Positions 26,306 to 35,459 of a DNA stretch of 64,000 nt are shown here, one piece after another (position 1 is the stretch's first letter; each line of letters opens with the position of its first letter). Source of the DNA: Streptomyces mobaraensis (GTDB lineage Bacteria; Actinomycetota; Actinomycetes; Streptomycetales; Streptomycetaceae); NCBI RefSeq assembly GCF_020099395.1, contig NZ_CP083590.1:620001-684000 (forward strand), read 5' to 3'. The position numbers and the translations under genes were made by a program. The notes beneath the pieces are model-generated. The model worked only from the letters and a program-made list of their open reading frames with translations, did not search any database and had not been told where the DNA came from.

Positions 26306-26323
26306 TCGGTCGGGAGGCCACCG

Positions 26324-26743
26324 ATGTGGACGTATGAGCACAGCATGGAGACCAATGCGGCACCCGAGGCGATTTGGGACTTGTGGGCCGACGTCGAGCA
26401 CTGGGCGGACTGGAACGCCGATATCGCGCACATCCGGATCGACGGCCCGTTCGAGGCGGGCTCGGAAATCGTGATGACCCCGGCCGGGGACGACCCGGTG
26501 CACTTGCTCGTCGCCGAGGCGACCGTCAACGAACTGTTCGTGGACGAAGCCCGGTTCGACGGGCTGCTCCTGCGCACCACCCACCGGCTGACCGCCGGCG
26601 AGCGGGACCGCACGCGGGTGACCTACCGGATGGAGATCACCGGCGTCGGTGCCGACGACCTCGGCCCGCGGATCGGTCCGGCCGTCACCGCGGACTGGCC
26701 GCAGACCATGACCGCCCTGGTCGCGCTGGCGCAGGACGCATGA
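26324..26743 (+). CDS. SRPBCC (START/Bet v1-like) family protein
   Basis: The 139-residue protein begins MWTYEHSMETNAAPEAIWDL, the usual opening of polyketide-cyclase-like SRPBCC proteins, followed by WADVEHWADWNADIAHIRIDGPF and LTAGERDRTRVTYRMEITG. The fold forms a hydrophobic cavity for a small ligand. GGGAGG 6 nt upstream fixes the ATG at 26324; in-frame codons further upstream fall inside the repeat operator. It overlaps the MarR gene (ATGA) and probably binds or modifies a compound sensed by that regulator; no direct evidence. Confidence 0.82.
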   Translation: MWTYEHSMETNAAPEAIWDLWADVEHWADWNADIAHIRIDGPFEAGSEIVMTPAGDDPVHLLVAEATVNELFVDEARFDGLLLRTTHRLTAGERDRTRVTYRMEITGVGADDLGPRIGPAVTADWPQTMTALVALAQDA

Positions 26744-27168
26744 CCCTCGGCCCCGGCGACAGCCCCGGTTTCCTGCTCTGGCACGCCACGCTGCGCTGGC
26801 AACGCGCCATCGCCGCCGCGCTCGGCCCCCTGGATCTGACCCACGTCCAGTTCGTCCTCCTGGCCTGCACCTGGTGGCTGAACACGCGGGGCGAACATCC
26901 CAACCAGCTGGCCCTGGCGCGCCAGGCCGGCACGGACGTCAAGATGACCTCGCAGGTCCTGCGCGCCCTGGAGGCCAAGGGGCTGGTCACGCGCGAGGTC
27001 GACCCCGCCGACACCCGCGCCAGACGGCTGCGTGTCACCAGCGCGGGCGCCGACCTGGCGCCCCGCGCGATCGCCGCCGTCGAGGACGTCGACGCACGCT
27101 TCTTCCGGTCGGTGGCGCACGACGACGCCGTGCAGCTGCTCGGCCGACTGGCTGGTCACACACCCTGA
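26740..27168 (+). CDS. MarR family transcriptional regulator
   Basis: The 142-residue protein has a winged helix: LTHVQFVLLACTWWL, NQLALARQAGTDVKMTSQVLRALEAKGLVTRE (recognition helix TDVKMTSQVLRAL) and the wing DPADTRARRLRVTSAG, with dimerisation helices at both ends. The start overlaps the SRPBCC stop. It probably represses its own operon through the three-repeat site upstream and is released by an aromatic or lipophilic ligand. Confidence 0.87.
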   Translation: MTLGPGDSPGFLLWHATLRWQRAIAAALGPLDLTHVQFVLLACTWWLNTRGEHPNQLALARQAGTDVKMTSQVLRALEAKGLVTREVDPADTRARRLRVTSAGADLAPRAIAAVEDVDARFFRSVAHDDAVQLLGRLAGHTP

Positions 27169-27337
27169 GACTCCGCTCCGGACACCGCCGGCGCCGGACA
27201 CGCGCCGGACGGGCCGGTGGGTGGCCGGGCGCTCGCCCGACCGCACCGGCGCGGCGGGTTCGTGGGCGGCGGCCCGCCCGTCGCCCGTGCCGCTCGCTCC
27301 CGGGCCCCGCGCGACAGCGCGGCCGAGCGTGCGGGAA

Positions 27338-27378
27338 CCGCCGATTCGGGCGATCCCCCGCGTCGCCCGAATCGGCGG
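27338..27378. terminator. Strong hairpin after the MarR gene
   Basis: A perfect 16-bp stem (CCGCCGATTCGGGCGA and its complement) closes a 9-nt loop. It lies 170 bp past the MarR stop and 90 bp before the TetR start, and should end the SRPBCC-MarR transcript. Confidence 0.7.
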
Positions 27379-27435
27379 TCATACCGGGTTCTCCCTGCTC
27401 AGCGGGACAACCGACCGGTATGCTCCTGAGTATAT

Positions 27436-27448
27436 TGGCTCGGAGCCA
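27436..27448. promoter_or_regulatory. Short palindrome upstream of TetR gene
   Basis: TGGCTCGGAGCCA (5-bp arms, 3-nt centre) lies in TATATTGGCTCGGAGCCAGT, an AT-containing patch 20 bp before the TetR start codon. An autoregulatory operator is plausible. Confidence 0.45.
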
Positions 27449-27468
27449 GTCAACGCAGGAGTTACAGC

Positions 27469-28086
27469 ATGTCGCCCCGCAGTGCGTCGGTCAATGAGGA
27501 GTTGCGCCGCAGGTCCCGCGAGCGGCTCCTCCAGGCAACCGTCGAACTGATAGACGAGAACGGTTACGAGGCGACGACCCTCGCGGACATCGCCTGCCGG
27601 GCCGGCGCCGCGCGGGGGCTCGTCTCGTATTACTTCCCCGGTAAACGGCAGTTGCTGCAGTCGGCGGTGCACCGGTTGATGCACATGGAGCTCGCGGCGG
27701 CCCTGGAGCGTGAGCCGGTGAGCCTGGACGGGCGGGAGCGGCTGGCGCGCGCCATCGACGCGGTGCTGGGCCTGGCCCGGGACCGGCCGCGGCTGATGCG
27801 GACGCACATGGCGGGCATCCTCCAGTCGGAGGGCTTCATCCAATGCCCTGAGCAGCAGCGGCTCGCGGCTCTCCTCCGCGACACCGTCGAGCGGTACGGG
27901 TCCGCCGACCCGGAGACCGACTACCGGCTGCTGCGGGCCCTGATGATGGGCGCGGTGGTGGCGATCCTGCTGCCGGGGGTGCCGATGCCGCCGGAGCGGC
28001 TCAGGTCGGAGCTGTTCCAGCGGTACGGACTGGACTGGCGGCTCGGCCGCCCGCCCGGCGCGGAGCCGCCCCCGCCCGGCGTGTGA
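27469..28086 (+). CDS. TetR family transcriptional regulator
   Basis: The 205-residue protein has an N-terminal TetR DNA-binding domain: RERLLQATVELIDENGYEATTLADIACRAGAARGLVSYYFPGKRQLLQSAV (residues 14-66). The C-terminal ligand domain is helical (RERLARAIDAVLGLARDRPRL, ETDYRLLRALMMGAVVAILLPG). AGGAG lies 7 nt upstream of the ATG. The region between the C-terminus and the fprA-like gene contains GC-rich direct repeats of CGACCGGCGCCCG. No obvious target gene is divergent; the ferredoxin reductase downstream may be co-regulated. Confidence 0.87.
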   Translation: MSPRSASVNEELRRRSRERLLQATVELIDENGYEATTLADIACRAGAARGLVSYYFPGKRQLLQSAVHRLMHMELAAALEREPVSLDGRERLARAIDAVLGLARDRPRLMRTHMAGILQSEGFIQCPEQQRLAALLRDTVERYGSADPETDYRLLRALMMGAVVAILLPGVPMPPERLRSELFQRYGLDWRLGRPPGAEPPPPGV

Positions 28087-28228
28087 CCGGCGCCCGAGGC
28101 ATAAGGGGCGCGCGACCGGCGTGCGACCGGCGCCCGGAGCGTCGGCCCGGCGCCCGGGCGACGCGTGAGGGCTGCCGCGCGCGGGCGCGGATGGGATGCT
28201 GGACGCAGCCTCCGGAAGGAGAACCTCC

Positions 28229-29623
<1,395 letters not shown>

Positions 29624-29651
29624 CGGCCAATCACCATATGGGGGTGGGACG

Positions 29652-30509
29652 TTGCAGATCGAACTCTCGTCCGGAACGATCGACTACGAGGACACCGGCG
29701 GTGACGGGCCGGTGCTGGTGTTCACGCACGGACTGCCGATGGACGGCAGGCAGTGGCGCAAGGTGGTGCCGCTGCTGGACGGCTACCGCCGCGTCCTTCC
29801 CACGCTGCCCCTCGGCGGCCACCGCAGACCCATGCGCCCGGACGCCGACCTGTCGCACACCGGAATCGCCCGGCTCCTCGACGAGTTCCTGGAACGGCTG
29901 GGCCTGGACGACGTGACGCTGGTCCTCAACGACTGGGGCGGCGCCCAGTTCATGATCTCCGAGGGGCGGGCGGACCGCCTGGCACGCATGGTGCTGGTGG
30001 CCTGCGAGGCGTTCGACAACTTCCCGCCGGGACCGGCCAAGGCGCTGTCGACAGTCTGCCGCCTCCCGGGAGGGGTCCGGCTGCTCACCCGGCTGATGAG
30101 CGTCCCGGCCTTCCGCGACCACCCCAAGGGGTACGGCGGGATGAGCCGGCGCGGGCTCCCCCCGGACCTCGTCGCCGAGTGGTTCGGCCCCGCGTCCCGG
30201 AGCAAGGCGATCCGCAGGGACTTCGCCAAGTTCGCCACCTCGGCGCCCGATCGCGGCACCCTGCTCCGCTGGAGCGAGCGGCTCCGCACGTTCGACCGCC
30301 CGGTGCTGGTCGTCTGGGCCACCGAGGACCGGCTGATGCCGCGCGAGCACGGCCCGCGCCTGGCGGAGCTCTACCCGCGGGGCCGGCTGGTCGAGATCGA
30401 GGACTCGTCCACCCTGATCCCCGAGGACCAGCCCGAGAAGCTCGCCCGCGTGCTCCTCGACTTCCTGGCGGAGACCGGGGCCGAACCGCTGCGGAAGCCC
30501 ACCGGCTGA
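29652..30509 (+). CDS. Alpha/beta hydrolase, haloalkane dehalogenase/epoxide hydrolase-like, lacking catalytic His
   Basis: The 285-residue protein has the oxyanion segment [12 protein letters not shown] and a nucleophile elbow [10 protein letters not shown] with Asp94, as in haloalkane dehalogenases and epoxide hydrolases rather than esterases. A cap region follows, then [17 protein letters not shown] with a possible acid. The C-terminal position that normally reads D-x-G-H-F-x-x-E-D reads [11 protein letters not shown]: the catalytic His is Thr254. The usual charge relay is therefore absent, suggesting a non-hydrolytic role or a different mechanism. TTG at 29652 is used, with a G-rich GGGGGTGGGA upstream. 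Confidence 0.8.
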   Translation: MQIELSSGTIDYEDTGGDGPVLVFTHGLPMDGRQWRKVVPLLDGYRRVLPTLPLGGHRRPMRPDADLSHTGIARLLDEFLERLGLDDVTLVLNDWGGAQFMISEGRADRLARMVLVACEAFDNFPPGPAKALSTVCRLPGGVRLLTRLMSVPAFRDHPKGYGGMSRRGLPPDLVAEWFGPASRSKAIRRDFAKFATSAPDRGTLLRWSERLRTFDRPVLVVWATEDRLMPREHGPRLAELYPRGRLVEIEDSSTLIPEDQPEKLARVLLDFLAETGAEPLRKPTG

Positions 30510-30511
30510 AC

Positions 30512-30541
30512 CGCGTCCGACCGCACGCGCCGCCGGACGCG
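30512..30541 (+). terminator. Hairpin after alpha/beta hydrolase gene
   Basis: CGCGTCCG and CGGACGCG form an 8-bp stem with a 14-nt loop immediately after the stop codon. Confidence 0.4.
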
Positions 30542-30639
30542 CGTTCCCCTCCTTCCCGTACGGGTGAAGACGGGCATGGCGAGGAGCGGCCCGGGAACCT
30601 ACGGCGTATCCGCAACCGCCCTCTGCGAAAGGGCTGTTC

Positions 30640-30828
30640 ATGCGCCGCGCCATCGCCGTCCTCCTCGGGGTCGCCGCGACTGCCGCCCTGCTCGCCACAC
30701 CCGTACGAGCCGCCGGTGTGCCCGGCTTCGGCGGCCTGCACGCGCACGCCCGGTCCGCCGCCGCGTCGTCCGCACCCGGTCAGCCCCCGTGCCTCCTCAC
30801 CCTCTTCCGGCTCATCTGCGTCATCTGA
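30640..30828 (+). CDS. Small secreted peptide (62 aa)
   Basis: The peptide begins [20 protein letters not shown] with cleavage likely after P-V-R-A-A: a clean Sec signal peptide. The mature part of about 37 residues ends [12 protein letters not shown], hydrophobic with two cysteines spaced eight apart. GAAAGGG lies about 6 nt upstream of the ATG. No family is recognised. The signal peptide and the ribosome-binding site together argue that it is a real gene. Confidence 0.5.
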   Translation: MRRAIAVLLGVAATAALLATPVRAAGVPGFGGLHAHARSAAASSAPGQPPCLLTLFRLICVI

Positions 30829-31039
30829 CCGGCCCTCGCCTCGGTGGGCTCGCCCGTCACAGGACGTACTCCCCCGGCTGCCCTGGGGTGCGGGCGGCGG
30901 CCCCCGCTCGCGTACGATCGCTCCCCTACGCGGGTCCCGACGGCGGACCGGACCGTGCTCCGCACACCGGCCGCGCACGGGCCCGTTCCGTAGCACTCCG
31001 TTCCACTCGCAACTCCATGGACAGGGAGGGGTCGCGGCC

Positions 31040-31717
31040 TTGGCTGCACGTCCCTTGCACGAGATCGTCGAGCCCGGCTGGGCCAAGGCGCTGGAACCGG
31101 TGGCCGGCCGGATCGCCGCGATGGGCGACTTCCTGCGCGCCGAGATCGCGGCCGGCCGGACGTACCTGCCGTCCGGCGCGAACGTGTTGCGCGCCTTCCA
31201 GCAGCCTTTCGACGACGTCCGGGTCCTCATCGTCGGCCAGGACCCGTACCCGACCCCCGGCCACGCCGTGGGCCTCAGTTTCTCCGTGGCGCCCGAGGTG
31301 CGCCCGCTGCCCGGCAGCCTGGAGAACATATACCGCGAGCTCCACCAGGACCTCGGGCTGCCCAGGCCGTCCAACGGCGACCTCACGCCGTGGACGCGGC
31401 AGGGCGTCCTGCTGCTCAACAGGGCCCTGACGACCGCGCCGCGGAAGCCCGCCGCCCACCGGGGCAAGGGCTGGGAGGAGGTCACGGAGCAGGCGATCCG
31501 CGCGCTGGTCGCCCGGGGCCGGCCCCTGGTGGCGATCCTCTGGGGGCGGGACGCGCGCAATCTGCGCCCGCTGCTGGGCGGCGTGCCGTGCGTGGAGTCG
31601 GCGCACCCGTCGCCCATGTCGGCGGACCGGGGCTTCTTCGGTTCGCGGCCCTTCAGCAGGGCCAACGACCTGCTGGTTGGGCAGGGTTCGGCGCCGGTGG
31701 ACTGGCGGCTGCCCTGA
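31040..31717 (+). CDS. ung: Uracil-DNA glycosylase, family 1
   Basis: The 225-residue protein has the hallmark motifs: [23 protein letters not shown] with catalytic Asp68, the LNRALTT strand (L-L-N-x-x-L-T-x), and the minor-groove loop [21 protein letters not shown] with His189. It removes uracil from DNA at the start of base excision repair. GGGAGGGG 8 nt upstream supports the TTG at 31040. Streptomyces usually carry two ung paralogs, and length and motifs here fit an active enzyme. Confidence 0.94.
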   Translation: MAARPLHEIVEPGWAKALEPVAGRIAAMGDFLRAEIAAGRTYLPSGANVLRAFQQPFDDVRVLIVGQDPYPTPGHAVGLSFSVAPEVRPLPGSLENIYRELHQDLGLPRPSNGDLTPWTRQGVLLLNRALTTAPRKPAAHRGKGWEEVTEQAIRALVARGRPLVAILWGRDARNLRPLLGGVPCVESAHPSPMSADRGFFGSRPFSRANDLLVGQGSAPVDWRLP

Positions 31718-31735
31718 CCGGGGGTGCTTCCCCGG
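31718..31735 (+). terminator. Short hairpin after ung
   Basis: CCGGGG and CCCCGG pair across a 6-nt loop directly after the ung stop codon. Confidence 0.4.
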
Positions 31736-31782
31736 AGTAGGGTGCCGGCCATGACGGTTCACGCGGTCGCCCGTGCGGTGCC

Positions 31783-32964
31783 ATGGAACTGACGTCGCGT
31801 CGGCGCCCGGTGCGGGGCCCCGCTCCCGTGCTGGCGGTCGACTCCGGGGGCTCGGGCGTCCGGATCGCCGTCTCCCCCGCGTACGGCGACGGGCCGGCGC
31901 TCACCTGGTCCTCCCCCGAGCCGGTGCCCGTCGGCGACCGGGGTGTCGACGCGCGGGTCCTGCTCGACCGGATCCTGCCCGCCGCCCGGGAGTTGCTGTG
32001 CCGGGCCGGGGCCGAGCGCTTCGCGGCCTGCTGCGTGGGCGCGGCGGGCATGGTGACGCTCGGCACCGACCTGCGGGCCGTCCTGCCGGGCGCGCTCCGC
32101 GCCGAACTCGGCGTACGGCGGCTCGCGCTGGCCTCCGACTCCGTGACGGCGTACGCCGGGGCCCTCGGCCAGCGTCCGGGCGTGGTCGTCGCCGCCGGGA
32201 CGGGCCTGGTCGCGCTCGGCACCGGGCTCGCCCCGGACGGCGGCTGGCGGCGCTCGGACGGCTGGGGTCACCTGCTCGGCGACTGCGGGGGCGGCGCCTG
32301 GATCGGCCGGGCCGGGCTGGAGGCGGCGCTGCGGGCGTACGACGGGCGCGCCGGCGGTTCGGAGCCGCTGCTCGGCCGGCTGGAGGCGGTGTTCGGCCCG
32401 GCGCCGGACCTGCCGGGGGCGCTCTATCCCCGGCCGGACCGGGCGGCCGTGCTGGCCTCCTTCGCCCCGGAGGTCGGCCGCTGCGCGGCGGTGTGCCCGG
32501 TGGCGGCGGAGATCCTGCGGACGGCGGCCCGGCACATCGCCGAGGCCGCCGCCGCGGCCTGCCCTCCGGCGGGCGGGGACGGGCGGACGGACGCCGGAGG
32601 CGCCGGGACGGTCGGGGCGGGTGCCTCCCACGGCCCGGACGGCCGGGGGAACCCGAACGGCTCGGACGACCCGGACGGCCGGGGCGAACGGGCGGACGGG
32701 GCAGGGCCGCGCGCGCCCGTCATGGCGCTCACCGGAGGGCTGGCCGGAATCGGCCCCCCGCTGCTGCTGCCACTCCGTCAGGAGTTGCGAAAGCAACTTC
32801 CGGCAGTCCGTCAGGTGACCGCCGCGGGATCGCCCCTGGACGGCGCGTCCCGTATCGCCGCCGCCCTGGTGACGGGCCGTCTGCTGCTGCCGGTGGACGG
32901 ATCGCTGCTGGACGTCGCGGACGGCGCGCCGTCCGCCGCGTCACCCGGACACACCTTCGGGTGA
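31783..32964 (+). CDS. BadF/BadG family ATPase, N-acetylglucosamine kinase-like
   Basis: The 393-residue protein has the ASKHA-fold phosphate motifs: LAVDSGGSGVRIAVS (phosphate 1), VVAAGTGLVALGTG (phosphate 2), and DGWGHLLGDCGGGAWIGRAGLEAALRAYDG, the segment typical of bacterial and human GlcNAc kinases. ALTGGLAGIGPPLLLPLRQEL forms the adenosine site. It should phosphorylate an amino sugar. A Gly/Asp-rich insertion of about 45 residues (around 265-310) splits the C-terminal half and looks like a disordered loop. It has no sugar-catabolic neighbours here. Confidence 0.8.
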   Translation: MELTSRRRPVRGPAPVLAVDSGGSGVRIAVSPAYGDGPALTWSSPEPVPVGDRGVDARVLLDRILPAARELLCRAGAERFAACCVGAAGMVTLGTDLRAVLPGALRAELGVRRLALASDSVTAYAGALGQRPGVVVAAGTGLVALGTGLAPDGGWRRSDGWGHLLGDCGGGAWIGRAGLEAALRAYDGRAGGSEPLLGRLEAVFGPAPDLPGALYPRPDRAAVLASFAPEVGRCAAVCPVAAEILRTAARHIAEAAAAACPPAGGDGRTDAGGAGTVGAGASHGPDGRGNPNGSDDPDGRGERADGAGPRAPVMALTGGLAGIGPPLLLPLRQELRKQLPAVRQVTAAGSPLDGASRIAAALVTGRLLLPVDGSLLDVADGAPSAASPGHTFG

Positions 32965-33055
32965 TCGGATCAGCCACCGAATAAATCAGGACAGAGGCAG
33001 TGCAAACGCCCCCCGCCCAAACAGGCCCGTTCCCGACCGGATAACATGCGGCGCC

Positions 33056-33985
33056 ATGAGCTCCCCCACAGGGCCCACGTCCGGCCTGCCTGTACGAATG
33101 CCACGACCCCGCCAGTCCGGACGGCACCGGAGGCCGGAGCCCGTGACCGCGCCGACGGCCGCGCCCCCGCTCGTGCTGGCGGTGCCCGGCGCCCCCGGCC
33201 CGGCCGCGCGCCGACTGGCCGAGGAGACCCTGAGCATCGCCCGTTCCGAGCTGCCCGGCCTCGACGCGCGCATCGGTTACGTGGACACCGAGGGCGACGC
33301 CGGCGGGTACCCCGCCCTGGACTCCGTCCTGGGCTACGCCGCCGCCCAGCACACCGCTCGCACGAGCGAAGCGCAGGCCGCCTCGGACGAGGAGGCCGCC
33401 GCCTGGGCCCGCGGGCCCGCCGCCGTCGTGGTGCCGCTGCTGGCGGGCCCCGACACGGCCGTGCTGCGCCGCATACGCCAGTCGGTCGTCAGCAGCGGCT
33501 CGGCCTTCGAGCTGACGGACACCCTCGGTCCGCACCCGCTGCTCGCCGAGGCCCTGCACGTGCGCCTCTCGGAGGCGGGCCTGGCCCGCGCCGACCGCGC
33601 CCGGCTGTTCACCGTCGCAACCGCGGCCGACGGGATCGTCTTGGCCACGGTCGGCGGTCCCGAGGCGGTGCAGGCGGCCGGCATCACCGGCATGCTGCTG
33701 TCGGCGCGCCTGGCCGTGCCGGTGCTGGCCGCCGGCCTGGACGAGGAGGGCGCCGTCGCCCGCGCCGCCGACGAGCTCCGCTCCTCCGGCTCGCGCAACC
33801 TCGCCCTCGCGCCGTGCCTGATCGGCCCGGAGGCCGACGAGGCGCTGCCGTCCATGGCCGCGAAGGAGGCGGGCTGCGCGGCGGCGGAGCCGCTGGGCGC
33901 CTACCCGGCGGTCGGCAAACTCGTCCTCGCCAAGTACACGGAGCTGCTGGGCATCGCCGCCGCGCAGCCCGCGCCGATGCGCTGA
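33056..33985 (+). CDS. CbiX-like (sirohydrochlorin chelatase fold) protein
   Basis: The 309-residue protein contains two related halves of the chelatase fold: LVLAVPGAPGPAARRLAEETLS...ARIGYVDTEGD and AAVVVPLLAGPDTAVLRRIRQ, then VLATVGGPEAVQAAGITGMLLSARL, and RNLALAPCLIGPEADEALPSMAAKEAGC. The first strand normally ends in a metal-binding His (H-G-S/T-R); here it reads VPGAPGP, so chelatase activity is doubtful. Actinobacteria have many such proteins annotated as cobalamin chelatases without proof. The first 35 residues are Pro/Arg-rich; a GTG at 33142 is an alternative start. Confidence 0.7.
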   Translation: MSSPTGPTSGLPVRMPRPRQSGRHRRPEPVTAPTAAPPLVLAVPGAPGPAARRLAEETLSIARSELPGLDARIGYVDTEGDAGGYPALDSVLGYAAAQHTARTSEAQAASDEEAAAWARGPAAVVVPLLAGPDTAVLRRIRQSVVSSGSAFELTDTLGPHPLLAEALHVRLSEAGLARADRARLFTVATAADGIVLATVGGPEAVQAAGITGMLLSARLAVPVLAAGLDEEGAVARAADELRSSGSRNLALAPCLIGPEADEALPSMAAKEAGCAAAEPLGAYPAVGKLVLAKYTELLGIAAAQPAPMR

Positions 33986-34052
33986 CAACCACTGATGCGC
34001 TGAGCACGACCGCACCACCGCACATCGCACGACCGCACCACCGCGTGACCGC

Positions 34053-34083
34053 CGGGAAGGGCCTCTTGACGAGGCCCTTCCCG
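34053..34083. terminator. Bidirectional terminator between convergent genes
   Basis: CGGGAAGGGCCTC and its complement form a 13-bp stem with loop TTGAC, followed on the plus strand by CGTTTTC. It separates the rightward CbiX-like gene from the leftward lactonase gene and can serve both. Confidence 0.8.
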
Positions 34084-34135
34084 CGTTTTCACGCCCGGAC
34101 GCCCCGCCCGCGCGGCCCCCGCGGCACGGCAGGGC

Positions 34136-35188
34136 TCAGCGGAAGACCACGCACGAGGCGGCCGGTGCCTCGACGGACCCGGCCCGGACGGGTATGCCCG
34201 TCTCGGCGTCGACCGTGAACCAGGTGACGTCGCCCGACCGCTCGTTCGCCGCGTACAGCAGCCCCCCGTCCGGATGCGCGGCGAGGTGGCGCGGCCAGTG
34301 CCCGCCGCAGCTCACGGTGGAGCGCAGCCGGGGCGTGTCCCCGGAGGGGTCGAGGGCGAGGGTGGCGAGGGTGTCGTCGCCGCGGTTGGCCGCCCACAGG
34401 AACCGGCCGTCCGGGGAGAGCACGGGCGTCGAGGGGTAGGTGGGATCGACCGCCCCGGCGGTCACGACGGGAGCCGTCTCCAGCGGCTCCAGCACGCCCG
34501 GTCCGGCGTCCCAGCGGCAGACGGTCACGCTCGCGTCGAGCTCGTTGAGGACGTACACCCGGTGGCCGCCCGGGTGGAAGACGAGCGTCCGGGGACCGCT
34601 GCCCGGCCGGAGGCGCGTCTCGCCGTGGGGCACCGGCTCGCCCGTGCCGGGGTCGAGTGCGGAGACGTACACGGAGTCGGTGCCGAGGTCCGCGGCGAGC
34701 AGCCAGCGGCCCGTCGGGTCGGGCGCCACGGCGTGGGCGTGCGGGCCGGCCTGCCGCGCGGCCACCGGACCGCTGCCCCGGTGCCGCAGCACCACCGGGG
34801 GTTTGCCGAGGGTGCCGTCCCCGGCGACGGGCAGGGCGCTGACGCTTCCGGAGCGGTAGTTGGCGGTGCACAGCCAGGCCCCGGCGAGCGCCAGGTGGGT
34901 GGGCGCGTCGCCCTCGACGGGCACGGCCGGGCCGAGCGGCTCCGGCCGGTCCGGGTCGGCGAGCGAGAACGCCGTGGCCGTGCCCGGTTCCGTCTCCCCG
35001 ACCGCGTACAGCACGCTTCCGTCGGCCGAGAGGGCCAGGAACGAGGGGTCCGCCGCGACGGCGGTGGAGTGGACGGGGGTCAGCGCGCCCGTCTCGCCGT
35101 CCACCCGCGCCACGGTGATCCCCGGGCCCCCCGCCCTGGTGAACGAGCCGATGTAGGCGCGCCGTTCGCGCCGCCCGCTGGCCGTCAT
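34136..35188 (-). CDS. Lactonase family protein (6-phosphogluconolactonase-type beta-propeller)
   Basis: The 350-residue protein consists of repeated blades with strands such as AYIGSFTRAGGPGITVARVD, PSFLALSADGSVLYAVGE, THLALAGAWLCTANYRSGSVSALPV and RTLVFHPGGHRVYVLNELDASVTV. This is the seven-bladed Pgl/YbhE-type propeller. The conserved H-A-H (QAGPHAHAVAPDPTGRW) and NELDASVTV are present. Members hydrolyse 6-phosphogluconolactone or related lactones; Streptomyces has several paralogs. No signal peptide is seen, so it is cytoplasmic. It is divergent from the FUSC protein. Confidence 0.87.
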   Translation of the reverse strand: MTASGRRERRAYIGSFTRAGGPGITVARVDGETGALTPVHSTAVAADPSFLALSADGSVLYAVGETEPGTATAFSLADPDRPEPLGPAVPVEGDAPTHLALAGAWLCTANYRSGSVSALPVAGDGTLGKPPVVLRHRGSGPVAARQAGPHAHAVAPDPTGRWLLAADLGTDSVYVSALDPGTGEPVPHGETRLRPGSGPRTLVFHPGGHRVYVLNELDASVTVCRWDAGPGVLEPLETAPVVTAGAVDPTYPSTPVLSPDGRFLWAANRGDDTLATLALDPSGDTPRLRSTVSCGGHWPRHLAAHPDGGLLYAANERSGDVTWFTVDAETGIPVRAGSVEAPAASCVVFR

Positions 35189-35315
35189 CGTGTCCCTCCC
35201 CTTCGCGTCCCCGTCACGTCGACGGTCCCGACGCTACAGGCCGGCACTGACAACGCCCGGCGGCGCCCCGGCCGGGCCGCCGCCCGGCTGGTCCGTTGGC
35301 CCTGCTCACGGCGGG

Positions 35316-35377
35316 TTACCGTGCGGTAAAAGCGAGCCATTGGCTCATATTTTCGGGCTTCTCTTGAGCCATATGGC
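35316..35377. promoter_or_regulatory. Two inverted repeats between lactonase and FUSC genes
   Basis: The 14-bp palindrome TTACCGTGCGGTAA spans 35316-35329. A second, larger pair follows: GCCATTGGCTC (35336-35346) and GAGCCATATGGC (35366-35377), the reverse complement of the latter being GCCATATGGCTC. Both lie in an AT-rich patch midway between the divergent starts at 35188 and 35460 and are likely regulator sites. No regulator is adjacent apart from the Lrp-type gene at 37218. Confidence 0.5.
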
Positions 35378-35459
35378 CTCCGGATGTTTTGATGAACCCG
35401 TCAATGGCGCTGCGGGATCCCGCGGCGCCTCTTTTGTGCGCGCGAGCGGAAGGTGGTCG

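Noticed and set aside
33056..33985. Genuine cobaltochelatase
   Set aside because: The metal-binding His motif of the first strand is missing, so only fold-level similarity is claimed.
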